A DNA stretch of 64,000 bases from Bryopsis sp. KO-2023 (GCA_030272585.1 BSYQ01000002.1:5704001-5768000), one strand, 5' to 3'; positions 35,077-46,649 are shown, counted from the stretch's first letter. Notes: generated by a model not told the origin, from the letters alone. Made by a program: numbers and translations.

Positions 35077-38000
35077 ATGATTATGTCGAGGAGAGCGCAG
35101 ACTTGCCGGAGTGCCGCGAACGTTGTCGTTCGTCGGGCCAGCCCCAAAACCTGCAGCATCCGTTGTCGGCGAGCGGGGCAAGCAGGCTTCCCATCGACTT
35201 TGAGGCTCCCAAGAACCGCCATGGGTTCATACGAAAGGGACCTCATCGTTTGCAACGCTGTCGAGGCGGTCTCCGACGCCGAGCAGGAGGCCAACGACAA
35301 GCGCTGGGAGGAGTCGGGCCAGAAAGGGGACTCGAACGAGTGGTGAGCCAGTGCGATGCTGTTCTTTCGGGTTCTTTTCTTTCTTCTTCATATTTTTTTT
35401 CCTTGATGATTAGATAAAGGTACTTCCATATCACAGAAAGGGGCGCGCGCGCTCAGGGTAGTCAAAAATACCGACCTTATTGTTTGGATGCTTTTCGTTG
35501 CAGGAAGTGGACATTGAACTGGGACGAAATAATGGATAACGTCATCGTCGGTTCTTGTCCCAGGGCTCCGGAAGACTTGGTGCGTTTCAATGCTATTATT
35601 ACCATCCAGTTGTTTTCCCGCGTCATCATCATTTCGTTTTGGTTACCCCTGCGACATATCAGTTTGTCTTCGGGGTGTTCTACGAGCGCTGATAATTTTC
35701 TTGATTGCTTTTTTCGACTTGCAGGAGAGGATCGCGGAGGAGGCCGGAGCGACGGCCGTCTTGTCCCTGCAGGTTTGTTCGCGGAGTTGCTCTTTCCTGT
35801 CCTCCCATCCTTGCCGAACGAAAAAAGAATTCCAGATGTTGCGACGTAGTGCTTTTGTACGATACCTCGTATTAGGGAGGTCCATCAGATACTCAAAATT
35901 ATCATTAGGGCCATCAGCTTGACCTGGTGATCATATTGTCCCAGTGTTTTTCCCTTTCTCCATTCTGATTTCGCCATCCAGGGCAGAAACCTTCAAAATG
36001 CATGCATGCTCTTGATTATCAATTGCGGAATCCCCCCTTCTCCGTTGCCTTTTTTCAAATCTTCGACCTGGGACAGCCATCCTCTCACACCTTGTGTTCC
36101 TTTCACAGTGCGATCTATGCTTGGAAGCACTGGGCATCGATTGGGAGGCCATCAGGGTGCGAGCTGTGGAGAAGGGCGTGGCAATGACCAGGGTCCCCAT
36201 ACGTGATTTCGATCACGGGGACCAAACCCTGATGTTGCCGGAAGCTGTGCGGACGCTGGCGATGTTATTGGCCCTCAACAACAGAGTCTACGTCCACTGC
36301 ACAGCGGGGATCAACCGCGCCACCCTGACTGTGTTGGGGTATATGACCTTCGTGCAGGTAAAGCATCGATCGAGGTCATTCAACTGGGAGAAAACTTGCA
36401 TAGAACGTGCATCCGGATTGTTTATACATATAGATAAGAATTGCATAATGGTGTTTCAACTTTGCTTTGACGGTTTTTTGTTGTGTAATGAAGTGGTGGT
36501 GCTGTGGATTAAGTTTCGATTGCCTTTCTGTCTTTTTTGGTGGTTTGAATTTCAGGGCCGGGAACTCCACAGCGCCCTGGAGTTCATCAAGGCGAAGCGC
36601 CCCCAAGCCCACCCGTATGTCGACTGCTGGAAGGTGAGTCGTCCATTTGCTTGACTGTTTCGCTTCGATATTGCCTTTACTTGCACTGCCTTTTTTTACG
36701 ATTGGAAAACCTATGGGCACAGTTCGCCTACATATACAGCTGAATGGACTCTTGCCAACCAAATGAGTAAAGGTTTAACGTCATCCAGCAAACAAAGCAT
36801 GAAAAATTTGATCATTGGATTAGAAAGAGGGGAGCATTGTGTCTAATTGTTATCGGGAAAGAATCCCTTTCAGAATCACATTGCTTTTGGATATTTCTTT
36901 TGCCCAACACAATCTGCATGGAAACTCGACATGGAGTTCAAAATTTCCTTTCGCTTGCGGTTACACTGCTGGGGCCATAACTGTTCATTTACATCGTGAA
37001 AATCCAATGCCCACTGGAGAATACAATCAGCCAATCGCTTGGATCATTAATTGAGCACCAGGAGATGAAAGATGTGTTTCTTCCCGATCAGCATTTCTGA
37101 TGTTGGGTTGGTTTTTTTTCCTATCCCCTTCTTCCTTGCAGAGCACCAAGTCCAGGCTCCTGCAAGGTCGAATGGATGAGGTGGTGGCCATGGCGAGAAG
37201 GTTGTCGAGCGAGTCGAGCTCGAAAAAGGGAGACTCGTTCGGCGACTGGATCGAGGCCGAAAACCGCCTCATCCAGGAGACCTTCAGGCGACAGCTCGGG
37301 TGCAGCGTGTCGCTGGTTTCGTCCCTGACGGTGAGTGTTTGAATTTTTTGCCCTCTTTTTGCTTTCTTTTATGCTGTGTCAGTGCTGTCTCAATATAACG
37401 ACTTCCTCTGATCTAACCACGGAATCCTGACATGGAGCAGATGAATGAGCTGAAATTCACCACATACGAAACAACGCCGCAATTTTGTGTTGGGATGGTT
37501 TTACCCGCTCCTCGTTTGCTGATGTCGAAGTTGAAAGAAGTAGGGCGGTTGTCTGAGAAATTCCAACACAGTGATTGTAATTGAACGACGGTTGTGTGTT
37601 GGTGGGGTTTTGTTTGCAGGAGCTGAAGGCAGCGTCCGTCTCCGCGGTGTGCATCACACCGCAGGAGATGGACAGAGCGGAGCAAGAAATTGCCGAGCTC
37701 AAGAAGGATTTGGAGGGGGAAAGAGCCAGCCTGCGTGCGGCGCTCTTTTCCCTGGAGCATGGCAACTCCCTCGCCGGGGCCCAAAACAAGTCTGCAACCG
37801 GTGAGGATTCGATTTGTTTGTGCTTTGAGGATATCATTGGAATTCAGAACAAACGGCAAGGATCAATCAGCAACACTGGCGCTCCTGAGGAGTTGAAAAT
37901 ACTTGAATGGGGAGAGAAAAATGACCCACAAATTCGATATTCAAGATGAATGAACGGTGTTTTTTGTTGGAAAGGGAGCGATGGACAGTTATGATGTCGT

Positions 38001-38570
38001 TTTGGCTTATTGTGTAGCTGGATTGAATTGAATGCTGATGGTGTCTGTCTGTCTGTGTAGGGGATGGCGAGTCCGAATCCGAGAGCTGCTATGCGGCTTT
38101 CGTTGAGCTGGCCGACGCCCACAACGAGATCGCGGGTTTACGCCAGGGGCTCAGGGAAATAGCGGAAACCAGCGTGAGGGCCCTCAGTGGTAAGTTCTGT
38201 CTCAATTCTTCTTTCTACATGGATGGCTGGGAGTGCCGGTTTTCCTGTATCCTTTTCACGATCCGATGGTTTGGTCAGTCCAAGTCAGTCACACCCACAC
38301 TCTTGTCTGTGGGACAGTCGGCGTATATTTGGAAACCGAAAACATGGTATATTTTTTGACATCCAAAAGATTTGTGGGGCAGTCGGCGTACATTTGGAAA
38401 TCGAAAACATGATCTATTTTTAAACATCCAAAAGATATGTGAGGATCGTTTTTTTGGATTTTGGTGTTACAGATCCACCGCCTGGGAGCCCAAAAAGCGC
38501 CCCAACAATTGAAGAGGGGGCTGAAGCTGAAAATCCTGTGTCTGACACAGGTCCTACAACTGACTTGTAG
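35077..38570 (+). CDS. Dual-specificity phosphatase, SEX4/LSF (phosphoglucan phosphatase)-like, nine exons
   Basis: Exons: 35077-35342, 35504-35579, 35725-35772, 36109-36357, 36556-36633, 37142-37330, 37620-37800, 38061-38189, 38473-38570; 1314 nt, 437 aa, all phases agree. Residues 1-50 are basic, Ser/Arg/Ala-rich with no acidic residue, as in a plastid or mitochondrial transit peptide. Residues 87-240 form the phosphatase domain: NWDEIMDNVIVGSCPRAPEDL opens it, the general-acid loop IRDFD supplies Asp163/165, and the CX5R P-loop HCTAGINRA has Cys194 and Arg200. AHPYVDCWK closes it. In plants SEX4, LSF1 and LSF2 act on phosphorylated starch glucans, so a role in starch turnover is likely but inferred. 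No carbohydrate-binding module is visible. Residues 240-437 instead hold a helical/coiled-coil region (about 318-350) and an acidic Pro-rich tail. Gene boundaries beyond the CDS are not determined. Confidence 0.85.
38309..38437. repeat. 65-bp tandem duplication in the last phosphatase intron
   Basis: Two near-identical units begin with GTGGGACAGTCGGCG (38309) and GTGGGGCAGTCGGCG (38374) and end with ACATCCAAAAGAT. Confidence 0.8.
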
Positions 38571-40013
38571 GTTTTTTTATTCTTAATGCTGAAAATGGGA
38601 TAGGGGGAGGTTGGGAGGGGAAAGGGAAGAGAGGGGGAATTTTAGGGAGAAAAAAAAAAAGACTGTTTTCATGAAACGTGTGAATCGTGTGGGGTAAACG
38701 GGGTGGGGTTAAATGGGATCTGTTGAAAGATACAGGCCCAGCGGGGTATTTTGAAAAAAAGAAAAGGTGATGATTTTTTTTTTTATTTGATAAAAATTGA
38801 CGAAAAAGGGATGGATTCTTATTTCAACACATTCAACTCTCGTTGGAATTTCTTTTATCGTTACAAATTCCAGTCTTCCCTTGATTCTGTAGAACATTGG
38901 CGGTCGGCTGTGGGTCGATGCTTGGGTGGGATACAAAAAAATTGCTGAACAAAAAGCAACAAAAAAGAAATGGGATGGGGGTTACTGAACGAATGAAATT
39001 GATGGAGCCATAACTCCACTGGATGCAAAAACACAGAGTGAAACTGCTCTGTGTTGATACAGTTTGGAATTTGGGATGAACCTTTTTTGGGGCAGGGAGA
39101 TGGGTGGGGTGATTTTTGTTCCTCCTTTTTCTTTTGGGAGGGAAATGGCCAATCGTTTTTCGATGGCATGTCGGGAATCGCACTTTGTTTTTTTCTCAGC
39201 TGGACCACCAAGAAAGCAAAAAACTGGAGGAGAAAAAAATATGGGAAGAAAAAATTTCGGAAAAAAGAAATCGGAGGGTTCACTCCAGCAAAAGCTGAAA
39301 AGCTTGCTGCGAACCAAAAAAAAATGACTGATGGGGTTTTCCCTTGATGCAACTTTTCGATTCCGTGGGGGATCTTTTTTATTTATTTTCGAAAGAAGTG
39401 ACGAAGGACGCGTTTCTTTTGGTTTTACATATTTTCTGTGAAAATCAAGGACAAGACTTTCTTTTTCTTCCCTAAGGAGGGAGTTTTTTTTTATATATGA
39501 CAAAATATTTTATCCTTTTTTTTCTTCCCCACCTAGGGAGCTTTTTTTTTGTTTCGAGATGGGGGTGAACTCCGAGTGTTCCAAGGTCCTTTTTTTTGCC
39601 CCAGTCTGGAAATGACGCTTTGTATCGATTGGTCACAAACAAGATGTATCAACCAGTTGGTGGATTTGTGGAATTCAAATTTGTAAACTCTTTGTGACCA
39701 TTTCTGTGACCTTTTGTTTGTGGCTCCATCAAAATACTGACCAAGAACCTTGTAGGAAATGTCTTATTAAATAAAAAAAATAAATGAATGAATGAATGAT
39801 ACAAGGCTTTCTTCCTTTAAAACCATCTCTCCATTAATCCCCTGAATCTTTCATGGATGAACTCCGGGGATCATCGTCAAATACGGTGAGCCCTTCATAT
39901 GAGCTAATCCTGGCTTTGCACAAACTGCATCTTTTTTGTTTGGTATTTTGGACCCAACCTCATTCTTACTCTGATGTTAAGTGGGAACTGTAAACCAATT
40001 CTTTACCAGTAGG
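38571..40013. other. 3' flank of the phosphatase gene, no further gene
   Basis: T- and A-rich, with A-rich runs near 38650 and long T runs. ATTAAATAAAAAAAATAAAT near 39766-39785, followed by a (GAAT)n patch, could include a distal polyadenylation signal. The long minus-strand frames at 38861-39503 are Phe/Pro/Lys low-complexity. Confidence 0.5.
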
Positions 40014-40718
40014 TCAGCCAGGGCATCCAAACTGTTCAAACCTACAGATTTTCCAGGAATCGGTTCGATCGATTCTATTGATCAATTGACGATTTCGCAC
40101 TGAGCCATGGCGGTCAAGAGCATCTTCTGCCCCCTTGCCATCGGCGATTTTTTTCGCGATCTCATGAAATGAATCAGTAGTTCTCCTTTTGGGATATCCC
40201 CAGCTGCATGCCCAACTCAAGGGCTTCTTGAGCGGCGAGCTCAGGCCACCCGTGCAGGCGCTCACAGAGCCCGAAACGGCAAAAGTCGCCAAGTACTACG
40301 GGCCATTATAACACATGCAAATTCGCTCAGCTTTTACGAAAAAAAAAAGCGGCTTTTTCGAGGCTTCCCTGGTGTCTGTCTTGGAGAATTGCCGGAGCAT
40401 TGTTTGTTGGAACTCAAGCACTACAAATTGATTCGATACGGCTGCTGGCTGGTGATCCTTTCCCAAATGGTGGCCGCCTACATTTCTGCAACCTTTATGA
40501 TAATTTGGACGGTTTAGAAAGACAGGGGGGGGTTTGAAGAGATGCCTGAGCCCTGTTTTCCTTTTTCGTTTTGTTTTTTTGGAACTGAAAGCAAGAAACA
40601 ACAATGGAGTTTGTGGGTTTCTGAACAGGGCTTCATTCCGATTTGGTATGTGGCTGCAATCGGCAGAACCTAGAGTCAGGCCATAGGTGCTATGTTTTTG
40701 ACCACGAGAGGGTTCCAA
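40014..40718 (-). pseudogene. Minus-strand 235-codon frame broken by one TAG
   Basis: Two adjacent open frames, 40296-40718 and 40014-40292, lie in the same minus-strand frame and are split only by a TAG at 40296-40298. The downstream half has protein-like composition (SFHEIAKKIADGKGAEDAL onward, 92 codons), while the upstream half includes a poly-A-derived Lys/Phe run. The TAG is preceded by TATAATGGCCCG and could be an intron acceptor, a stop in a decayed gene or a chance break. No family recognised and no ATG at either start. Confidence 0.2.
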
Positions 40719-40821
40719 AAGGAAAAAAAATAGAAAAAAATAGAAAGAACAGAAACATGTGACATTGATGGAGAATCAAAACAATTTGAAACAATTGTTT
40801 TTTTTTCTATACGACTGGAGG

Positions 40822-41295
40822 ACATCGAACATAGGACATCGCACGGGAAAAGATCCATGATGCAACATCGCACATAATACGTTCACCATCGCATCCATCA
40901 TTCGAAACAACGTGACGATCTTTGCTACCATCGCTTAGATTCATCCTGTGGGACAAAGTTGGACCGTTTACACGATGTACACAATGCTTCCTGCGATGTT
41001 GAAACAATTGTGTGCGATGTACTATCAGAAACTGGGCCGGAGTGGCTTGTGTGCGACAAAGATGGACCGTTTACACGATGTACACGATGCTTCCTGCGAT
41101 GTTGGAACGATTGTGTGCGATGTACTGTGCGATGTATTCTGTGCGATGTAACAACAAGAAGACGTCACCGGTGGGGACATCGCACAGCCATACATCGCGT
41201 AAACGGTCCACCTTTGTCGCACAGCTGTGCGATGTGAAATTGACGCCACACGGGATGGATGGGTTTGCGTGCGATGTAGCGAAATACATCGCACA
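40822..41295. repeat. Foldback array of the TGTGCGATGTA / TACATCGCACA motif
   Basis: The ~11-bp word occurs at least ten times: in TGCGATGT orientation at 40992, 41011, 41095, 41113, 41126, 41140, 41226 and 41269, and in ACATCGCA orientation at 40836, 40865, 41177 and 41285. Two direct units (40948-41022 and 41051-41125) share over 90% by eye, and 41190-41222 is an inverted copy of the first part of the unit (CGTAAACGGTCCACCTTTGTCGC). No ORF of note. It looks like a non-autonomous foldback element or a cluster of binding sites. Confidence 0.8.
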
Positions 41296-42574
41296 GAGGG
41301 CAATTTCCCATACTAGTTGCAACTAGTATTGTAAAGCAAAAGCTTTTTGGGTGCGCGGCTTGTTACACTGAGATAGCTGTTTTTTTAAGGCAACCTGGTT
41401 GTAGAGTCTAGGCCTCTCAAAGTAAGAAAATCTTCTTTGAAAGGAATCCAATATTTTTGCAATAGGGCGTAACGCCCTGAGCGTCTCGTTCTTCCTCCTC
41501 CGCAACACTTTCTGGAGCACGGTTACCCGCCCCCCTTTTCGATTCTCGATCTTTCTATGAATCATTGTCGGGGAGAACCGCCTGATTGACTTTTTTTTTC
41601 CTTTTTTTTGTCTTGCTTGCTCACTCACACGTTCTCACTCTTTTGTCCCCTCCCCTGTCTTGTTTTATTGCATTGTATTTCTCTAGTCCAAGATGAGTAA
41701 AAATAGATTGGCCATCAGCAGACGATCAAGAACATGACAGTATGTAGAGAATCGAACAGATCACACAAAAAAGCAGCTGAAGCCCAAGCATCAGAAAGCC
41801 ACCATGAGAAGAGGAAAAACCCTTTTGTTTTTTTTTCTTCCTGCTTTCTTTCTTTTTATGTAGCATCGATGAGACATTGTTCATAAGCAACCAGCCTTCC
41901 TTTCCCTTCCCCCCCCCCCCCTCCTCTTCCTTCCAAGGAAGTAAAAGTGTTCAATAAAAGAGAGTTCCCAGTGACTGTCATCAGAGTGGTTGGGGTTGGA
42001 GCAAAGCTTTCCTTGTCGATATCCAGTTGTGTGATACAATTTTCTTGGGTGGCCCTGAATTGATTTGCATAGTAATCGTCGTTTGCACCTTGTTGGGCTG
42101 GACTGCTATCTGCAAGGGTCGCAGCAGGGATTTATGCACTGGCAGCGGTTTCGTCTGCAGCAGGTTCATCCTCGGTGATCAACTGTTCAGATGTGCATTG
42201 CGCCGGCGGATTTTTGATATCGTTGGCCTGTTGCCTCTATCTCATAACTCGGGCACATGTTATACAACCGCCTGTACCATTGTACCTGCTACAACCACCA
42301 ACTGGCGTTGTATTTGAGAGTGAAATGTCTTTGGTATTCACAAACGTGACTTGGCGTTCCACTCCAGAGGACAGCAAATTCGAGTCCGAAAGAAAATCCG
42401 TGAAAAAGCCTGTCAGCAAAAATGGCTCAAATGAGATGCATGCCGAAATAGTCTTCGTGCCTGACGCTCACAAGCCATAGAGGGAAAAGGTTGACGCCGG
42501 AATGTTGGCGCCCTGCGACGACTTCTCTCAGTTGTTGCACAGGCGTGAAAAGCAATGCTACAGTCAAGTCAAAG
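41296..42574. other. Intergenic with a possible upstream exon
   Basis: A C12 run lies at 41911-41922. Plus-strand frames at 42027-42317 (hydrophobic LICIVIVVCTLLGW segment) and 42175-42480 (from ATG 42326: MSLVFTNVTWRSTPEDSKFE, ending before TAG at 42478) have some protein character but do not join in phase to the gene at 42575. They may be separate small ORFs or noise. Confidence 0.35.
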
Positions 42575-44865
42575 ATGCCAGGTACCGCTCGTGCTCCAAA
42601 CGACGAGTTTGAGTCGTTTGGGGATTTGTTCCCTGAAGAGTACGCAGCGTTACCACCAGGGAAACCGAGGTGGATTTTTGGTAACGACGACAGAAACTGC
42701 AGAACAACGGTGAGAATGGGGTGAAGAATGCTGTTTTCAGATATCGGTCATGGTGTGCGTTTGGCCGTATGTTTTGTCACTGTTGTTACTGTGCAGTTGA
42801 CGAGCGACGATTCTAAAAAATGGCGTGGAGAGGGACATACTTCCCCCTACCGCGAATCAGGTGTTTTTGGAGAAACAAGGTATTCTTTAACAGCTCGATA
42901 GTGACTGCTGAAACTTGGTGAGGTATGAAAAGAATTCAATTGCCGTTTACCTGACGAAGATGTTTGTTTTATGACCACCTCCAGGGAGACAATTTGGCCC
43001 CTTGTTTTTTTTATTTTCGCGGCAGCGGGTAAGTCACGTGCATCAAAGTCTGTCTGTCTGTCTGTTGCCATTATTTATTTGTCTGTCTGTATGTCATGAA
43101 TGCATTTCCGTCCGACTGCTGACGCCGTTTCTTTGATATCGTAGCTGTGGAGACCTACAGGACGTTTGGAGAGAACAGCACCTCGCTGACAGCCCCACCA
43201 GCTGTTGTTCCAGGAGATGAGGAAGCCTTGGCGGCTACATTAGCATCAATGCTGGCTTTTCAAGTGAACGCCATGTATGCTCGATGGCGTGAGGCCTCAC
43301 GTATCGCTTCGAAAAGGCTGCTGAACGAATCGAAAGACGTCTTAGGAATGGTACGTGGACACATATTGCGTGCTTTTGCTTATTTTGAAGCTTCTGACTG
43401 GTTCGCTTAAACTCACAACAGGTCGGTTAGAAAAAAGGTGGAGAAGGAGGTTGTGGAATTTCCCACAGAAACGTTTCTGGAAAAAACAAACTTGTCTGGA
43501 ATAATGCTCGCTGGTTTTCCACGGAAGAAGTCGAGAAGAAGGTGGTTGATTTTCCACAGAAAATTTTCGAAAAAAGAAACTCTCTTTTTTATTTTTTTTA
43601 CGGAAGTGGTGGAGAAGGAGGTGGTTGATCTGTTTCTGACGTTTCTGTTCAAAAAACAGAAACGTTTCGGGGAAAGAAACTATTTTCTTCTGAAATTCTT
43701 GAAAGTGCTCGCACCCGGGATCGAACCGGGGACCTTCTGCGTGTAAAGCAGACGTGATAACCACTACACCATGCGAACGGTGGATCTTTCACGCACAGGT
43801 TGATTACTCCTATCAATTTGAACTTTTATCTAGCGAGTTAATGGGCCAAATGCTTTCCTGATTTGGTTATGATGGTTAGCCAAATGGATTGCTTGGAGTT
43901 ACTGTGGAACCATATTCGGGACTCATTATTGTGTTGGGTCAGAGAGTCTTGTGTAATTCTGTCGTGGATTGTGTTAGAAATATACATCCAGATGGAGACC
44001 AGCCGCCAACCATTCTGCCATACATCGATCTCAGTCTCCAGAGATTGGGTATTAACACTGGCTCCATGTCAGGCACGCTTCCCAAAGCCCTGGTCCAAGC
44101 CAACATCACCGAAATACGGCAAGAGTCCAGCACCATCCAACATCCCCAATCATCTGTTTCTCAAAACGAAAACCGTCAAGTGTCCCAAGACAGGAGCGGT
44201 GGCGCCGCCAGCATATCAGAGAAGTGCCATAACAATGCGACGAAAGCGGGACTCGCCGCCATATTCAACAAAATCGGAGACAAGGAGTTCAACAAGGAGG
44301 GGCTGAGAGATCTGTATAGATTCAAGGAAACCCACCAGAATGTAGGTGCCCCGTTAACGTCTTTGGCTTGCTTTCTCGCACAAGTTTTTTCTGATCGATG
44401 AATGCAGAGGTCCATGATGAACAGAGACGAAACCGATTCGCGTATCACTTGAAAGAAAAAAATACAAAGAATCCTGTAGATCTACAGGTGCCTATACAAC
44501 TATGGGCCGAGCACCAGTCCGACTGGTTTCTTTAGTGACTCTCTTTGTCGACCTTGATTTTTTTTGTTTTGGAGGACTTGATACCAGTGTTAACCAAGGC
44601 ATATATCGAGCATGGCCTGGAGAAAATTCGTTCAAAAAGAGATCGAGTGGAGCCTACTCAACCCCCAGCATTGGAAGAAGCTCCGCCCGTTTCATCTCCA
44701 ACCAAAAATATCACAAGACATGCCAGGCTAACTGCTGTAGCATCTGGAAAACTTAATGGAAAACCAGATTCCCAGGAATGGAATAATGGAGAGGAAAAAA
44801 GAAATCAGGCTACGTCTTTGAAGGATATTTTTGTTACTTTCTATAGTCCTTTGTTTGAGTTTTGA
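42575..44865 (+). CDS. Four-exon gene ending in an XMAP215/MOR1 C-terminal region, without TOG domains
   Basis: Exons 42575-42719, 43145-43350, 43880-44341, 44575-44865 join in consistent phase to 367 aa. Two stretches match the C-terminal region of the XMAP215/CKAP5/MOR1 microtubule polymerases. QPPTILPYIDLSLQRL (about 158-173) corresponds to the plant MOR1 helix ahead of the terminal domain, and GLAAIFNKIGDKEFNKEGLR (241-260) plus DLIPVL...AYIEHGLEKIRS (272-293) corresponds to the end domain that helps these proteins bind partners. Normal family members have about 2000 residues with five TOG arrays upstream. None is seen, and the preceding gene ends at 38570. Exons 1-2 (acidic, then VNAMYARWREASRIASKRL helix) are not recognised and may belong to another transcript. 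The protein is therefore either a stand-alone regulator or a duplicated 3' fragment. The C-terminal two exons are the secure part. Confidence 0.5.
43430..43680. repeat. Degenerate triplicated repeat with a hairpin, inside an intron
   Basis: Three units of roughly 85 bp share GGAGAAGGAGGTKGT and CAGAAACGTTTCTG-type words (about 43434, 43526, 43610). The last contains a perfect 10-bp hairpin, CGTTTCTGTT (43640-43649) / AACAGAAACG (43655-43664). Confidence 0.6.
43706..43778 (-). tRNA. tRNA-Val(UAC)
   Basis: Complete 73-nt cloverleaf on the minus strand. The acceptor GTTCGCA pairs with TGCGAGC (one G-U). The D arm is GTGTAGTGGTTATCAC. The anticodon arm TCTGC / TTTACAC / GCAGA gives anticodon UAC, which reads GUA valine codons. 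The variable loop is AGGTC, and the T arm is CCCGG / TTCGATC / CCGGG with an intact box B. Discriminator base is A; CCA is not encoded. The D and anticodon arms closely resemble other eukaryotic tRNA-Val genes. No intron. It lies antisense within the third gap of the XMAP215-like gene model. Confidence 0.95.
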
Positions 44866-45782
44866 TGGATATTAGGTTGGGTAACAATAGATGTTTTTCT
44901 ATTGTAGTTTTTTTTAACTGCTTTAGTTTTTTGCTCGATATATGTTCAGCACCGGGAAGTTTTTCTGTAATAGAAGAGGAGGAAAGGGTTAAGAGCTTGT
45001 GTCTCTTTAGCTCATGACAGACTGGGGTAGGAGGAGAGAATCGTTCAAATCGTTTTGGTGGGTGGAGTGTTGTGGTTTAAGTAACCCTGTGAAAAGAGAA
45101 GAGAGAGGAAAAAAGAAGCAAAAAAGAGAAAGGATGGGATAGGAATTGTAATCTTTCTTCCTGACATTCGTTCTGTTAGTTGAAAGAGTTAGACCTCTGG
45201 TGCGTCTCTTGTGTGTTTTTCTACACCTCCTGAAAGCAAGTAATACATACATTTGCTCCTCAAAAAATGACTATAGACTTCCTTGTCGTGACTCTAATTT
45301 CCCCCTGTCGCTTGTGTTTTGCGATGAAGGTCGTGTGTTCGTTTTTTCGAGTGTTGTTTTGATGGTATTGGCAAATTCATAGACTGGGCTTTCAAGCTTA
45401 TTCGGTTACAGCCCTGAACTGGGGTGAAGAGTTTTCTGGACTTGTTGTGAAAATGAGTGGACCAAATTCGTCAGCTAGTTAATTGATTGTGGAAGGGAAG
45501 CATCGCTAGTGTGAAACAAACTTTTTTGAAACTGCTGGGGTGCGAGAAATGTATGCGCTTCCGGGGTGGGTAATTTCTAGACGTCGCTTTTGCTGCGGTA
45601 ATAATTGCATACTCGGCGCCCCTGTCGATGGACGGCTAAAACCGTGTGCGTCCGTCACGGAAAAATTTCCAAGCGGAAGGCCAAAAACTGGTTGTGTCAA
45701 TTGAGTTGCAACTCCATTCTGGAAATGACTTTCATCATGAACGCAAGTTTTCATTTCATGAGCTGTGTGCAAGAACTATGCT
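44866..45782. other. Intergenic, no clear gene
   Basis: Purine-rich patches near 45090-45140. Short frames only. The frame at 45605-45790 overlaps the start of the next gene model. Confidence 0.45.
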
Positions 45783-46322
45783 ATGCGTAACGCCGGATTT
45801 CTTTCTTCTCTTTTTTGTTTTTTTCGTTTTTTTGTTTTTTCTTCTTTTCAGAGCAGGGAAGTGACAGATATTACATCATCAAAAAACGAGCGGGAAGAAG
45901 GGGATTCTGACCAAGGCATTTGTATCGCACTGTACGCTGCTCTTCTTCTTGTGTCTTCGTCAAAAAACAGTCCTGAAAAACGAGAGTGGTTATACAAAAA
46001 CTTTCTGGTGGCAATGGCCTTGCTCAAATTTCTGTTTGGAGTCGGTATGGTTATCGCGACTATATTTATCAACAACGAATTGGACAGGAGATATAACCAT
46101 ACCCCCCCACCAGCCACAGTCGACGATTACACCAGTGACTCGTCGTCATCTGACGACGACGCTCATAGCGAAAGCTCGGTACGATTGCAAAAAAAAAAGT
46201 TCTGTGTGTGTTTTTTTTTGTGGTCAAACCTATGTGAAACCGCTGTGACGTTTTCGTGACGACTTCTCAGCCGCCATTTGCATCTACAGGGAGAGGAGGA
46301 GGACGGGGGTTGGTACCCCTGA
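45783..46322 (+). CDS. Small membrane protein with acidic Ser/Asp tail, two exons
   Basis: Model: 45783-46178 joined to 46290-46322 in phase, 142 aa. The ATG at 45783 begins a Phe-rich segment encoded by T-rich sequence (RNAGFLSSLFCFFRF). That stretch also looks like an intron end (T-rich tract then TTTTCAG at 45845-45851), so translation may really begin upstream and splice in at 45852. From there the frame is convincing: a charged stretch, IALYAALLLVSSS, a clear transmembrane helix (FLVAMALLKFLFGVGMVIAT, about residues 78-97), then an acidic tail with SDSSSSDDDAHSESS and GEEEDGGWYP. The GTACGA donor at 46179 and CTACAG acceptor at 46284-46289 support the last intron. Not recognised. The tail could be phosphorylated. 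Confidence 0.5.
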
Positions 46323-46649
46323 GTAGTTAGGGGAGTAGTGAAGAACAGGGGGAGGGGGGGAAGCTTCTGGCATGGGGTTCATGTCGTATAATGCGACTCG
46401 CAACTGATGGAGCTATAGAGGAAAGAAGGCAGCGGAGAAGAAGTCTCCTGTCAATGGAAAAAAATGAACAGAGGTGAGTTGAAAAAAACAACAGTGGCTC
46501 AACATGTGTGAAACCTGGCAATTCTTCCCGATGACTTTGAAATACGCTTGACAATGAAAGAGGGTTGTTTGCGTAAAACGAACGAGAAGAGGGGAGAAGG
46601 ACGTGGTCAGTCATATGAACAACTGTTTTGTTTCTGGTTACTTCTTACC

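Noticed and set aside
38861-39503. 163- and 173-codon minus-strand ORFs
   Set aside because: Phe/Pro/Lys-rich translation of homopolymer sequence downstream of the phosphatase gene.
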